Positions 14,378 to 23,861 are shown, counted from the stretch's first letter. The stretch is DNA of 49,174 bases from a virus (IMGVR_UViG_3300008261_002322:1-49174), one strand, 5' to 3'. The notes: generated by a model not told the origin, from the sequence alone. Program-made: numbers and translations.

Positions 14378-15058
14378 ATGTCCCTAATAAAAAATAAATT
14401 TATCTACGAAAAGCTAACAAGAGTTGAAATAAACGGCAAACGAAAGTACGAAACTCCAGGAGGTACTCCTGTAGCAAGTGTTACAACAATTCTTGGTGAA
14501 ACCAAAGATAAAACACATCTTATTGAATGGCGCAAGCGTGTCGGTGAACAAAAAGCGCAAGAGATAACAACAGAAGCATCGGGTGTTGGCACTCGTATGC
14601 ACAAGTATCTTGAAGATTACATTGACTCCGGTGATTGGCCAGTTCCTGGAAGTAATCCTTATGCACAACAAGCGCATCAAATGGCCAGTACCATTAAGAC
14701 ACATGCACTGGATGATGTAGATGAAATCTGGGGTAGTGAAGTTCCTTTGTATATTCCTAGCCTATATGCAGGTACCACTGACTTGGTTGGATTGTATAAA
14801 CAGCAACCTTGCATCATGGACTTTAAACAAACCAACAAGCCTAAAAAAGCAGAGTGGGTAGAAGATTACTTCCTTCAACTTACTGCCTACGCATTGGCAC
14901 ATAACGAGATACACGGCACTGACATCCGCGAAGGTCATGTGTTTATGTGCAGTCGTAACTTAGAATACCAACAGTTTGATATTTGGCCTGACGAGTTTGA
15001 TTATTGGAAAGCCAAATGGTGGGACAGAGTGTATCAATACTATGAAAAGTTTGGCTAA
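14378..15058 (+). CDS. PD-(D/E)XK superfamily exonuclease
   Basis: The 226-residue protein has a RecB-like nuclease core in order: an N-terminal VTTILG and GTRMHKYLEDY helix (H75 included), E121, D135 in AGTTDLVG, D148-F-K150 in IMDFKQTNKPK, and QLTAYALAH from Q167. These are the motif residues of the RecB/MGME1-type family. It probably degrades or trims DNA ends in recombination or host DNA breakdown. It begins just after a TATAAT-rich stretch and ends six bases into a late box for the tailspike gene. Confidence 0.85.
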   Translation: MSLIKNKFIYEKLTRVEINGKRKYETPGGTPVASVTTILGETKDKTHLIEWRKRVGEQKAQEITTEASGVGTRMHKYLEDYIDSGDWPVPGSNPYAQQAHQMASTIKTHALDDVDEIWGSEVPLYIPSLYAGTTDLVGLYKQQPCIMDFKQTNKPKKAEWVEDYFLQLTAYALAHNEIHGTDIREGHVFMCSRNLEYQQFDIWPDEFDYWKAKWWDRVYQYYEKFG

Positions 15059-15061
15059 ATA
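15056..15061 (+). promoter_or_regulatory. Late promoter box CTAAATAC
   Basis: The TAAATA overlaps the stop codon of the nuclease gene and lies 26 bases before the tailspike ATG, with AGGAG between. Confidence 0.5.
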
Positions 15062-15087
15062 CTTAAAATAGTATTAGGAGAACATTC

Positions 15088-16749
15088 ATGGCGATTGTCC
15101 AAATCTCAAGAATTCAGCACCGCAGAGGTCGTAAGTTATCTGGTTCTGGTATGCCTCAGCTGGCATCGGGCGAAATAGGCTGGGCAATTGATACACAGGA
15201 ATTGTATATCGGAAACGGTAGTGTTAGCGAAGGTGCTCCTGCTGTTGGCAATACAAAAGTATTAACAGAACACGATAGTATTTTTACCCTAGCAGAACAA
15301 TACATATACAAGCCAGATGTTGTACAAACCGGTGCAAGTTCAAGTGTTCCTGTAGCCAGAACCTTGCAAGAACGCCTGGACGACTTTGTTACTGCAACCA
15401 GCTTCGGAGCAGTAGGTGACGGTGTTACAAACGATACCGCAGCATTGCAACGAGCTATTGATCAGTTGTTTATTAATGCAGCTACCAAAGCAAATCCTTC
15501 CAGCAGAGTTACGTTGTATATTCCAGCCGGAACTTACTTGATCACTGCTCCATTGAGAGTGTCTTCGTATGTAACACTTGCCGGCGCAGGAAAAAACAAA
15601 ACCATTATCGTAAGCACAACAAGCGCATTGCTTGAAACTGTGAACAGCGACAGTACTCCGGGTGATTATGAGTCACATGATTTGGATACTGCATTAAATC
15701 AGCCTCGTAACCTTAACATATCAGGTATAACATTCCGTGCCAACAACGTAGCATATCCTGCATGGCAATTATACAACGTAAAGTCTAGTATTTTTGATGA
15801 TATTTCCTTTTCAAGTTTGTGGGAAACAGGCGACACAGAAGGACAAAATAGAGCAATTGACTTGCGTTCGTTGAGTACCGCAGTAACTTGCAATGACAAC
15901 GTTTTTTCTAATTTTGAGATTGACGGATTTAACTACGGCGTGTATAGTGACTTTGATATCAGAGACAATGTATTCGAAAAAGGAAAATTTATTAATTGTA
16001 AACAAGGTGTTTCATTTGGATTAACTGCTAACGGATTTATTTTAGGGTCAGTTGGACAATTAACAGGACCGTTGTTTAATACAATTAAAAATTGTACTTT
16101 TGATTATATTGACGAACAAGGTATCAATGTAGACAACGGCGATTACAACTTGAGTTACAGTAATAAATTTTATAATGTAGGAAACGATGCAGGCTCTCCT
16201 GCATTGGCGTTGTATCCTAACATCACATTTAATACTGCTACCAACGTATCTGACCTGGATTATTTTGCAAGAACACAGTCACTGAGTCCAAACGCTACAA
16301 CTGATTTATATGCTGGTATAGAATACATTCCGGAAATCGAAGGCAGAACAAGCTATCGTAATTCTTACTACAGCGAAACTACTATCGGCTATCGTCCGAG
16401 TGCTCAGAACATATTAAAGTTTCCAATTGTTCAAGATGGCACAATTTTTATAGATTATATCTATACAGAAGAAACAAACGATTGTGTTAGAGAAGGTACA
16501 CTAGAAGTAGTATGCAACTACTCCGATGCTGCATTAGTTGTTAATGATGTTTATACATGGGTAGGAGATACTGCCCGTGCGTCAGACATAACATTCACTG
16601 CTAGTTTTGTTAACTACGGAACTGCAACTCGTTTGCCGCCACTGGACGATTCAACACTTGGATACGATACTGTTGCAGTATTGGCTCAAAATATATTGCC
16701 ATCTATATCCACAGACCGTTTATTATACACAGTAAGAGTAAAAGCATAA
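15088..16749 (+). CDS. Tailspike/tail fibre protein with pectate-lyase-like beta-helix
   Basis: The 553-residue protein starts with a receptor-binding-type N-terminal domain: IQHRRGRKLSGSGMPQLASG, EIGWAIDTQELYIGN, as in the Mtd-type attachment domain. At about residue 105 a pectate-lyase-3 motif begins: TSFGAVGDGVTNDTAALQRA, then LYIPAGTYLITAPLRVSSYV, followed by beta-helix rungs (NLNISGITFRANNV, NVFSNFEIDGFNYGVYSD, NVFEKGKFINC). The protein is likely a trimeric spike binding or cutting host surface sugars. The C-terminal 150 residues would set specificity. An AGGAG precedes the start. Confidence 0.88.
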   Translation: MAIVQISRIQHRRGRKLSGSGMPQLASGEIGWAIDTQELYIGNGSVSEGAPAVGNTKVLTEHDSIFTLAEQYIYKPDVVQTGASSSVPVARTLQERLDDFVTATSFGAVGDGVTNDTAALQRAIDQLFINAATKANPSSRVTLYIPAGTYLITAPLRVSSYVTLAGAGKNKTIIVSTTSALLETVNSDSTPGDYESHDLDTALNQPRNLNISGITFRANNVAYPAWQLYNVKSSIFDDISFSSLWETGDTEGQNRAIDLRSLSTAVTCNDNVFSNFEIDGFNYGVYSDFDIRDNVFEKGKFINCKQGVSFGLTANGFILGSVGQLTGPLFNTIKNCTFDYIDEQGINVDNGDYNLSYSNKFYNVGNDAGSPALALYPNITFNTATNVSDLDYFARTQSLSPNATTDLYAGIEYIPEIEGRTSYRNSYYSETTIGYRPSAQNILKFPIVQDGTIFIDYIYTEETNDCVREGTLEVVCNYSDAALVVNDVYTWVGDTARASDITFTASFVNYGTATRLPPLDDSTLGYDTVAVLAQNILPSISTDRLLYTVRVKA

Positions 16750-16752
16750 TAT

Positions 16753-17178
16753 ATGTTTGATAAAAAATACGAAGAAAGGTTAGCAGCCTGGGTTGATTTT
16801 AGAAATCAACTCGAAACCTCCGATACCCCGTTTGAAGACATATTCAATTTTTATAATCGTGCGCCACTAGTTAAAATACAAGTTGACCCGTACGATCAGT
16901 CATCATGGTTGGATCCGTGGAGACTATTGTACGAAAACAAGTATTGTGACTTTTCTATTTTATTAGGAATTTTTTACACATTAGCATTAACTACAAGGTT
17001 TTCTGACTCCAAATTTGAGATACATATCTGTACCAATAAACATAAGTCTGAAATAAAATACCTATTGTTTGTTGACAACAATGTTATTGGTTATGACCCT
17101 AATAAAATACTTTTAAAAAATGATTTGCCTGCAACCTTATTAATCGAAAAAACATACGAGCTAGATATAGCTCAATAA
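16753..17178 (+). CDS. Hypothetical protein following the tailspike
   Basis: The 141-residue protein has a central SWLDPWRLLYENKYCDFSIL segment and strand-rich remainder. I recall this type beside tail fibre genes of marine T4-like phages, without assigned function. It is three bases downstream of the tailspike gene and probably co-transcribed, so an assembly or chaperone role is possible. Confidence 0.65.
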   Translation: MFDKKYEERLAAWVDFRNQLETSDTPFEDIFNFYNRAPLVKIQVDPYDQSSWLDPWRLLYENKYCDFSILLGIFYTLALTTRFSDSKFEIHICTNKHKSEIKYLLFVDNNVIGYDPNKILLKNDLPATLLIEKTYELDIAQ

Positions 17179-17214
17179 ATATTCAATCAAATAGAACAAG
17201 AAAAGGAAAAACTG

Positions 17215-19518
17215 ATGATTTATGTCACTAAGCGCAATGGGTCGCGAGAAGCTCTTAACATTGAAAAACTGCATAAGGTAGTGTTTTATGCATGTGAAGA
17301 TATTACAGGAGTGAGCGCAAGCGAAGTTGAAATAAAAAGTCAAATACAATTCTTTAACGGCATGAAAACCAGTGAGATTCAAGAAACACTGATCAAAGCC
17401 GCAGCAGATCTTATCAACGAAGACACACCGAATTATCAATACGTTGGCGGCAGACTTATCAATTATGCATTGCGCAAAGAAGTCTACAACGGCTACACAC
17501 CATTTCACGTAAAAGAGCTTGTGGTTAAAAACACTGAACGTGGGTTTTACGATCCAGACTTGCTAGGATATTACAGCGATGACGAGTGGGAAAAGATCAA
17601 CAGTTTCATCAAGCATGAACGTGATGAAAACTTAACCTATGTTGCTATGGAACAACTCCGCGGAAAGTATCTTGTACAAAATCGTGTAACAGGCGAAATA
17701 TTTGAAACTCCGCAAATGTGTTACATGTTAATTGCTGCTACGCTGTTTAGTAACTATCCTAAGGAAACACGCCTACGTTGGGTAAAAGACTATTATGATG
17801 CAATTAGTCTGCATGATATCAGCTTGCCTACTCCTGTTATGGCAGGCGTTCGTACACCACAGCGACAGTTTAGCAGTTGCGTACTTATTGAGACGGGCGA
17901 CAGTCTTGACAGCATCAATGCTACAAGTTCAAGCATTGTTAAGTATGTAAGCCAGAAGGCTGGCATTGGCATTGGCGGCGGTGCTATTCGTGCAATTGGT
18001 AGTCCTATACGCAAAGGAGATGCATATCACACTGGCATTATTCCTTTCTATAAAATGTTCCAAGCAGCAACTAAAAGCTGTAGCCAGGGTGGTGTGCGTG
18101 GTGGTGCAGCAACAATTTATTACCCTATTTGGCATCTTGAAGTAGAAGAAATGTTGGTGCTGAAAAACAACAAAGGCACTGAAGAGACTAGAGTACGTCA
18201 CATGGATTATGGCGTACAATTTAATAAGTTGATGTATGAAAGACTTATTACAGGCGGCGACATTACACTGTTCTCTCCTAACGATGTTCCTGGATTGTAC
18301 GAAGCGTTCTTTGCAGACCAAGCAAAATTCCGTGAACTATACGAAACAGCAGAACGCAATACAAGACTACGCAAGAAAACAGTTAAGGCAATTGAACTGT
18401 TTAGTTCATTCATAGAAGAACGCAAGAACACCGGACGTATCTATCTACAGAACGTAGACAATGCAAATGACCACGGATCGTTCATTCCAGAGCTTGCACC
18501 AATTCGCCAAAGCAACCTTTGTGCAGAAATTGATTTGCCCACCAAGCCATTAAATGATTTAAACGATCCGGAGGGAGAAATCAGCCTTTGCACCCTTTCC
18601 GCCATTAACTGGGGCAACATGAAAACAACAGCTGACTTCGAACGTGTATGTCGTTTGGCAGTGCGTGGACTTGATGCACTACTAAGCTACCAGGGCTATC
18701 CTATATTAGCAGCACAACTCAGCACTGAAAAGCGCCGTCCAATAGGTGTTGGTATTATTAACTTTGCATACTGGCTAGCCAAACAAAATCTCAGCTACCA
18801 ACACATCACACCCGAAGGACTAGAGTTGGTCGACGAGTGGGCAGAAGCATGGAGTTACTACTTGATCAAAGCAAGTGCTGACTTGGCAGCAGAGCAGGGC
18901 GCTATACCTGGATTGATGGAAACAAAGTATGGCTACGGAATTACACCTAATCAAACCTATAAAAAGGATGTAGATGAACTTGTACCGCACCGCGAGCGTA
19001 TGCCATGGGATGACCTGCGTGAACAACTAAAAACAACAGGTATTCGTAACAGCACACTGATGGCTCTTATGCCCAGTGAAACTTCAGCACAAATTGCAAA
19101 CGCTACAAACGGAATCGAACCACCTCGTGCATACATTTCAGTCAAGCAAAGCAAGCACGGTGTTCTAAAGCAAGTTGTTCCAGAATACAAACGTTTGAAG
19201 AACAAGTACGATTTGCTTTGGGATCAGCGTAGCCCAGAAGGCTATTTAAAAATTATGGCAGTGTTTCAAAAATACATTGATCAGGGTATCAGCGTAAACA
19301 CAAGCTATAACCCTATCTTCTTTGAAGACGAAAAGATTCCAATGAGCGTTATGTTGCAACACCTTATCATGTTCTACAAGTACGGTGGCAAGCAATTGTA
19401 TTACTTCAACACCAACGACGGTCAGGGCGAAATTGATGTGTCAAAGATGTTTACAGTACAAGATACAGAAGAACCCGCAGCAGACACAGATGAAATGTGT
19501 GAAAGCTGCACAATATAA
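17215..19518 (+). CDS. nrdA: Ribonucleoside-diphosphate reductase alpha subunit (class I)
   Basis: The 767-residue protein is full length. Expected catalytic positions are present: C222 (QFSSC), N434-x-C436-x-E438 (NLCAEI), C459 (ISLCTLS), the radical-transfer pair Y729-Y730 (QLYYFNTND) and the C-terminal C762-x-x-C765. It reduces ribonucleotides to deoxyribonucleotides with NrdB. The N-terminal ATP-cone-like segment (YVTKRNGSREALNIEKL) is present, so dATP control may remain. AAGGAAAA lies before the ATG. A TAAATA sequence at 17176-17181 precedes it. nrdB and grx follow. Confidence 0.97.
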   Translation: MIYVTKRNGSREALNIEKLHKVVFYACEDITGVSASEVEIKSQIQFFNGMKTSEIQETLIKAAADLINEDTPNYQYVGGRLINYALRKEVYNGYTPFHVKELVVKNTERGFYDPDLLGYYSDDEWEKINSFIKHERDENLTYVAMEQLRGKYLVQNRVTGEIFETPQMCYMLIAATLFSNYPKETRLRWVKDYYDAISLHDISLPTPVMAGVRTPQRQFSSCVLIETGDSLDSINATSSSIVKYVSQKAGIGIGGGAIRAIGSPIRKGDAYHTGIIPFYKMFQAATKSCSQGGVRGGAATIYYPIWHLEVEEMLVLKNNKGTEETRVRHMDYGVQFNKLMYERLITGGDITLFSPNDVPGLYEAFFADQAKFRELYETAERNTRLRKKTVKAIELFSSFIEERKNTGRIYLQNVDNANDHGSFIPELAPIRQSNLCAEIDLPTKPLNDLNDPEGEISLCTLSAINWGNMKTTADFERVCRLAVRGLDALLSYQGYPILAAQLSTEKRRPIGVGIINFAYWLAKQNLSYQHITPEGLELVDEWAEAWSYYLIKASADLAAEQGAIPGLMETKYGYGITPNQTYKKDVDELVPHRERMPWDDLREQLKTTGIRNSTLMALMPSETSAQIANATNGIEPPRAYISVKQSKHGVLKQVVPEYKRLKNKYDLLWDQRSPEGYLKIMAVFQKYIDQGISVNTSYNPIFFEDEKIPMSVMLQHLIMFYKYGGKQLYYFNTNDGQGEIDVSKMFTVQDTEEPAADTDEMCESCTI

Positions 19519-19547
19519 TTGACATCGTTATGGTGTTATGTTAAATT
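19519..19547 (+). promoter_or_regulatory. Sigma-70-like promoter of nrdB
   Basis: TTGACA (19519-19524), 17-base spacer, TAAATT (19542-19547), between nrdA and nrdB. Confidence 0.65.
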
Positions 19548-19575
19548 TACAATTGCTATAGAAACGAGGTAAACT

Positions 19576-20706
19576 ATGAGCGTCTTTGATATCCAGAACC
19601 GTGCAGATCATACAAAAGTATTGGCTTTTCTTGATCCAACCGGTGGACCCACTATCCAACGTTATGACACACTAAAATACAAATACTTTGATCAATTGAC
19701 TGACAAGCAGCTAGGATTCTTTTGGCGTCCTGAAGAAATTGATATCTACAAAGATGCTAAAGATTTTAAAGCACTAACTGATCACGAGCAGCATATCTTT
19801 ACATCAAATCTAAAGCGTCAGATCCTACTGGACAGTGTTCAGGGTCGTGCACCAGTTGAAGCGTTTAGTCCTATTGTTAGTTTGCCCGAACTTGAAAATT
19901 GGATCACTACTTGGACATTCAGTGAAACTATTCACAGTCGTAGTTACACACATATTATTCGAAACGTTTACAGCAACCCTAGCAAAATCTTTGACGAGAT
20001 GATGGACATTAGAGAAATTGTTGATTGTGCTAGCGATATCTCAAAGTACTATGACGACTTGATTGAAACCAGCATGTATTATAATTTGCTCGGCGCAGGT
20101 ACTCATACAATTAACGGCAAGACTGTAGTAGTTGATCTTTATCAATTAAAGAAACTGTTGTGGCTTACTCTTATGAGTGTTAACATTCTTGAAGGCGTTC
20201 GTTTCTATGTTAGCTTTGCATGTAGTTGGGCATTCGCCGAACTCAAGAAAATGGAAGGCAATGCTAAAATTATCAAGTTGATTGCACGTGATGAAAACCT
20301 GCATCTTGCAAGCACTCAAATGTTGCTGAAGCTTCTTAAAAAGGATGACCCTGATTACGCTAAGATTGCAGAAGAAACTGAAGCTGAATGCATTAAGATG
20401 TTTGTAGACGCAGTTGATCAAGAAAAAGCATGGGCAAAGTATTTGTTCAAAGACGGATCGATGATCGGACTAAACACACAGTTGCTAAACGAATACATTG
20501 AGTGGATCTGCGCAAGACGTATGGGTCACGTAAATCTTCCATGCCCGTACAAGGTTCCATCAGCCAATCCGTTGCCATGGACACAAAAATGGATTAGTGG
20601 TGCAGACGTTCAAGTTGCTCCACAAGAAACTGAAATTACTAGCTACGTCAGCGGCGGCACTAAACAGGACGTTGGCACCGATACATTTAAAGGACTAAGC
20701 CTATGA
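19576..20706 (+). CDS. nrdB: Ribonucleoside-diphosphate reductase beta subunit (class I)
   Basis: The 376-residue protein has all di-iron ligands in the E. coli-type arrangement: D86 (LLDSVQGR), E117 and H120 (SETIH), E206 (ILEGVRFY), E240 and H243 (RDENLH). The radical tyrosine is Y124 (SRSYTHI), so this is a class Ia-like tyrosyl radical subunit. The C-terminus (TDTFKGLSL) would dock to NrdA. AACGAGGTAA precedes the ATG. It overlaps the glutaredoxin start by four bases. Confidence 0.97.
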   Translation: MSVFDIQNRADHTKVLAFLDPTGGPTIQRYDTLKYKYFDQLTDKQLGFFWRPEEIDIYKDAKDFKALTDHEQHIFTSNLKRQILLDSVQGRAPVEAFSPIVSLPELENWITTWTFSETIHSRSYTHIIRNVYSNPSKIFDEMMDIREIVDCASDISKYYDDLIETSMYYNLLGAGTHTINGKTVVVDLYQLKKLLWLTLMSVNILEGVRFYVSFACSWAFAELKKMEGNAKIIKLIARDENLHLASTQMLLKLLKKDDPDYAKIAEETEAECIKMFVDAVDQEKAWAKYLFKDGSMIGLNTQLLNEYIEWICARRMGHVNLPCPYKVPSANPLPWTQKWISGADVQVAPQETEITSYVSGGTKQDVGTDTFKGLSL

Positions 20707-20954
20707 TAGAAATTTGGGGGAAACCACAGTGCCCATACTGTGAAAAAGCAAAGCGTCTTTGCGAAAATAGAAATTTAAAATATGTTTACAAGCAACTTGA
20801 CGTTGACTTTACTCGAGATGAAATTCTTGCAGAGTTTCCCGAAGCAAAAACATTCCCCCAAATTAAAGTCAACGGTACCAGCATCGGCGGCGCTGATAAC
20901 CTAGTAGTTTACTTAGAAGAAACTGCATACAACGGAACAGGGTGGTCACTGTAA
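20703..20954 (+). CDS. grx: Glutaredoxin
   Basis: The 83-residue protein has the redox motif C10-P-Y-C13, the cis-Pro TFPQI segment and the glutathione-binding GGADNL segment. It recycles the disulfide formed on NrdA. The ATG overlaps the nrdB stop, so both are translated together. Confidence 0.95.
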   Translation: MIEIWGKPQCPYCEKAKRLCENRNLKYVYKQLDVDFTRDEILAEFPEAKTFPQIKVNGTSIGGADNLVVYLEETAYNGTGWSL

Positions 20955-21046
20955 TGGCAATGAAAAAAATAAAAAAATCAAGATCACCTAGTATGAAAAC
21001 ACGAGCTATTAAAGCAGCAAAACGAGCTATTAAAAGGAAAAGATAA
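20954..21046 (+). CDS. Lysine/arginine-rich 30-residue protein
   Basis: The product is MAMKKIKKSRSPSMKTRAIK followed by ten further residues with a second RAIK repeat. About half its residues are Lys or Arg. Both ends overlap neighbours (TAATG). It is too short for domain search; binding to nucleic acid is the natural guess. A direct repeat CGAGCTATTAAA occurs twice within the gene. Confidence 0.6.
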   Translation: MAMKKIKKSRSPSMKTRAIKAAKRAIKRKR

Positions 21047-21336
21047 TGTTAATTGAAGCACCGTTAAAAGATGGTGATACCGTTACTATTAAAACATTCA
21101 ACGGTGACGAACTAATTGCTAGATTGGTTGAAACTAAAGCAAACACCTACGTAGTATCCAAGCCACTGGCAATTATGGCAACACATCAGGGAATCGGCTT
21201 AGGTCCGTATTCATTCACAGTTAATCCCGACACTAAAATTGAAATTAACAAAAATGCAATCATCTTTATTGCAAAAACTGATAGTGATATGGCAAAACAG
21301 TATACTAGCAGTACAACTGGAATTAAAATGGTTTAA
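21046..21336 (+). CDS. Small SH3/Sm-like barrel candidate
   Basis: The 96-residue protein reads as five strands, with GDTVTIKTFNGDELIARLVE and TYVVSKPLAIM, a layout seen in Sm-like or SH3-like small barrels in phages. It is followed after ten bases by the repetitive structural gene. The function is unknown. Confidence 0.55.
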   Translation: MLIEAPLKDGDTVTIKTFNGDELIARLVETKANTYVVSKPLAIMATHQGIGLGPYSFTVNPDTKIEINKNAIIFIAKTDSDMAKQYTSSTTGIKMV

Positions 21337-21346
21337 GGAGTAAATT

Positions 21347-22129
21347 ATGCCAATAGGAAATTTAAATTCAGCACTTTCTTCATCAACAGCATTAAACAGT
21401 AGTGTAGGTTCTGTAATACAAACTGCCGGAGGTGCGTGTGATATCTTTAATACACTTGGATCTTTGGTAGATGAAGCACTATCTACAGCATTGAAAGCAG
21501 CCGAAACTGCATTTCAAAATTTTGTCGGCGGGTTAGGAGGTATTGCAGGGTCTATTAACGATTTCCTCGGAGGAATTCAAGATGTTTACAACAATATTAC
21601 AGATAAAATTAGCCAGGTTACATCTATGATTGCAGATGCAATTTCAAACGGTTTAACTACAGTTGCAAACAATTTGCAAAATGCACTTTCTTCTATTGAA
21701 AATGCCGTTGACGGCGTGTTAGATTCTATTACTTCGACAATATCCGGAGCAGTTGATGCAGTTACCGGAGTAATTGGGGGAATTACTGATGCAATTGGCG
21801 GAATAGTAGACGCCCTTGGAAATGCTGTAAACGTTTTATCTGCGGCAGCATGTTCTGGCCTTATGAACGCAGTGTCGGGTATCCCTGCAGGAGTTGCCCC
21901 TGTTGCAGATTCATTGAATTCATCAAGTTCGCCTGTAGAAGCAGCAAAATCTGCAACGTCATCTGCTTCGTCTGGCCCTATTTCTGCAATGGGATCGGCT
22001 GCGTCTTCGGGAGTTAATGCTGTAGCAAATGCATTTCAATCTTTGAACATTTTTTATACTCCTACTCGTGAAAGTATAGAAGCACAAGCAACCGAACTTA
22101 ACAATTTGATTGCATCCGGAGGCATGTAA
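21347..22129 (+). CDS. Repetitive Gly/Ala/Ser-rich structural protein
   Basis: The 260-residue protein is built of short hydrophobic repeats with I/V-G/S-D/N periodicity (ISGAVDAVTGVIGGITDAIG), with two cysteines in the N-terminal half and one near the middle. The C-terminus FYTPTRESIEAQATELNNLI is helical. AAGGAG precedes the ATG. Linkage to the PAAR gene suggests a baseplate or spike-associated virion protein. No other function is evident. Confidence 0.6.
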   Translation: MPIGNLNSALSSSTALNSSVGSVIQTAGGACDIFNTLGSLVDEALSTALKAAETAFQNFVGGLGGIAGSINDFLGGIQDVYNNITDKISQVTSMIADAISNGLTTVANNLQNALSSIENAVDGVLDSITSTISGAVDAVTGVIGGITDAIGGIVDALGNAVNVLSAAACSGLMNAVSGIPAGVAPVADSLNSSSSPVEAAKSATSSASSGPISAMGSAASSGVNAVANAFQSLNIFYTPTRESIEAQATELNNLIASGGM

Positions 22130-22133
22130 TGCT

Positions 22134-22448
22134 ATGAGTAGAGGAGTTGCTAGACTACATGACAGAACGTTAGGAACTTGCAGTCACCCTTCGCATCTTC
22201 CAATTACTGTAGGAGGCAAAATTATTACAGCTTCAGGTACAGTTAATGTTAACAACCGTAAAACTGCAAGACTCGGTGATACTGTTCTTACGGACTGCGG
22301 GCATACCAGTATAATAGTTACTGCTTCGGGTACAGTAAGTTCTACCACAGAGCGTGGCACAAAGGTTGCAAGACTTGGTGATAGCATTGGCAACGGCCCT
22401 TACGTTGCCACCATTATAACAGCATCAACTGATACATTTACATCTTGA
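22134..22448 (+). CDS. PAAR-domain spike tip protein
   Basis: The ATG at 22134 has GGAGG eleven bases upstream and gives 104 residues. PAAR repeats are clear: GVARLHDRTLGTCSHPSH, ARLGDTVLTDCGHTS and ARLGDSIGNGPYVATI. Cys and His residues (CSH, CGH) would bind the metal at the tip, as in T4 gp5.4 and type VI spikes. It forms the sharp end of the contractile tail's central spike and supports a myovirus assignment. Confidence 0.9.
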   Translation: MSRGVARLHDRTLGTCSHPSHLPITVGGKIITASGTVNVNNRKTARLGDTVLTDCGHTSIIVTASGTVSSTTERGTKVARLGDSIGNGPYVATIITASTDTFTS

Positions 22449-22473
22449 CAACAAAATGTAAACGTGTTACTTT
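22445..22473 (+). promoter_or_regulatory. Sigma-70-like promoter upstream of the HAD gene
   Basis: TTGACA (22445-22450), 17-base spacer, TACTTT (22468-22473), 23 bases before the ATG. Confidence 0.5.
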
Positions 22474-22495
22474 TAACTGTTAAAAAAGGTGAAAC

Positions 22496-23062
22496 ATGAA
22501 AAAGATTCTAACGGACTGTGACGGCGTGTTGTTGGACTGGGAAGGCCCATTCCATGAGTGGATGATTAAAAAAGGATACACCAAGATCAAGCACGGCATT
22601 TACAACCTTGCTGAAGCATACGGTATTCCCAAAGAAGACAAGCACGACATTGTACGTGAATTCAACGAAAGTGCTTGGATGTGCTGTTTGCCAGTGCTGC
22701 GTGACAGCCGTACCGGCGTTGCAACTCTTGTAGATGCAGGCTATACATTTGATTGTATCACTAGTCTTAGCACCGACCCGTATGCTAAAAAACTGCGTTG
22801 GGAAAATCTGCATCAGCACTTCGGCGGCGATGCATTTGAAGATCTTATCTGTCTTGACACAGGAGCAGACAAAGACGATGCATTGATGAAATACGAGCCC
22901 GGGCTGTGGTGGATTGAAGACAAGCCAGAAAACTGTGATACTGGGTTGAAATACGGCCTGAAGCCAATTCTAATTGATCACCCACATAACCAATGGTATC
23001 AAAATCCACAGGTGGTTCGAGTGAAGAACTGGCGAGAACTATGCGAGGTAGTTCTTGCTTAA
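22496..23062 (+). CDS. HAD-superfamily phosphatase
   Basis: The 188-residue protein begins KKILTDCDGVLLDW, with D7-x-D9 as nucleophile and acid of HAD phosphatases. CITSLS stands in motif II position and WWIEDKPENCDTGLKYG in motif III/IV. It resembles phage proteins annotated as 5'-nucleotidases, and nucleotide or sugar phosphate are candidate substrates. AAAGGTG precedes the ATG. Confidence 0.8.
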   Translation: MKKILTDCDGVLLDWEGPFHEWMIKKGYTKIKHGIYNLAEAYGIPKEDKHDIVREFNESAWMCCLPVLRDSRTGVATLVDAGYTFDCITSLSTDPYAKKLRWENLHQHFGGDAFEDLICLDTGADKDDALMKYEPGLWWIEDKPENCDTGLKYGLKPILIDHPHNQWYQNPQVVRVKNWRELCEVVLA

Positions 23063-23243
23063 TGAAGATTCTGTTCACGAAAAGTTAAAACTAGCATTTG
23101 CAATATACCTGCAAGAACACGAAAAGTTCGAAGTCAAGGGTGTTAAAGCAAGTGCAGTTCGTGCAAGACAGGCTCTTCACGATATGAAAGAACTAATCAT
23201 ATCTAGAAGAAAAGAAATACAAGATAAAAAGACTGAGTTATAA
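23055..23243 (+). CDS. Small basic histone-H1-like helical protein
   Basis: The TTG at 23055 overlaps the HAD gene end and has GAGGTAG upstream. The 62-residue product has KLKLAFAIYLQEHEKF and VKASAVRARQALHDMKELI and ends in charged residues. I recall similar short basic helical proteins in marine phages annotated as histone-like. A DNA-binding role is inferred from charge only. Confidence 0.6.
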   Translation: MLNEDSVHEKLKLAFAIYLQEHEKFEVKGVKASAVRARQALHDMKELIISRRKEIQDKKTEL

Positions 23244-23250
23244 ATACTAT

Positions 23251-23520
23251 ATGGATACTTTAGACGACTTAAGAAAATATATTGCTAGCGAATACGGAGT
23301 GTCTCCTGATTTTTATGACAATAAAATTTTAAAATATCGTGCAATCACTTTCGAAAAAAATACTGTTTCAGTTATAGAAGCAAACAAAAGGTTCACAGAC
23401 ATGTGGACTGTAAAACGAAACAAGCATTCAATTGACTTCTTCCACACTGACGAACTTGTTAATGCAGTGGGTCCTGGTGGAAGTTTATTGTATTGGTTTA
23501 TGCCTGAATCGAGGATGTAA
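23251..23520 (+). CDS. Hypothetical protein
   Basis: The 89-residue protein starts four bases after ATAAATAC (23240-23247), so late transcription could begin at its ATG. A WTVKRNKHSIDFFHTDELV segment and a WFMPESRM end are visible. No domain is recognised. It overlaps the next gene by TAATG. Confidence 0.6.
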   Translation: MDTLDDLRKYIASEYGVSPDFYDNKILKYRAITFEKNTVSVIEANKRFTDMWTVKRNKHSIDFFHTDELVNAVGPGGSLLYWFMPESRM

Positions 23521-23852
23521 TGGATAAAGAAAATATTTTGTATTTGTTCAATTTGGCAAAAAGAGCAGAATACTTTGACACAGTCAGAAAAGATACTATC
23601 AAATATATTTTTGAGCATACAATTTCAGAACAGCAATTGAGAATTGAATTGGTTGTAATGTCTGCAATGTGGGCAGCTAAGAAACTTAATACACACCTAA
23701 ACAAGCATGACTTAGAAATGTTTTTTAATGTTGACACACATGATGAAAACAAAGAAGAAATATTTAATTTAGAACTGCTGGATCCTACGAAAGAACAAGT
23801 CACCCACACGGAACTGATGGATATGATTGTAGAATCATCAAACACAATATAA
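23520..23852 (+). CDS. Hypothetical helical protein
   Basis: The 110-residue protein is helical and acidic (MDKENILYLFNLAKRAEYFD start). No family is recognised. It is coupled to the preceding gene by stop/start overlap. Confidence 0.6.
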   Translation: MDKENILYLFNLAKRAEYFDTVRKDTIKYIFEHTISEQQLRIELVVMSAMWAAKKLNTHLNKHDLEMFFNVDTHDENKEEIFNLELLDPTKEQVTHTELMDMIVESSNTI

Positions 23853-23861
23853 AGGTAACCC

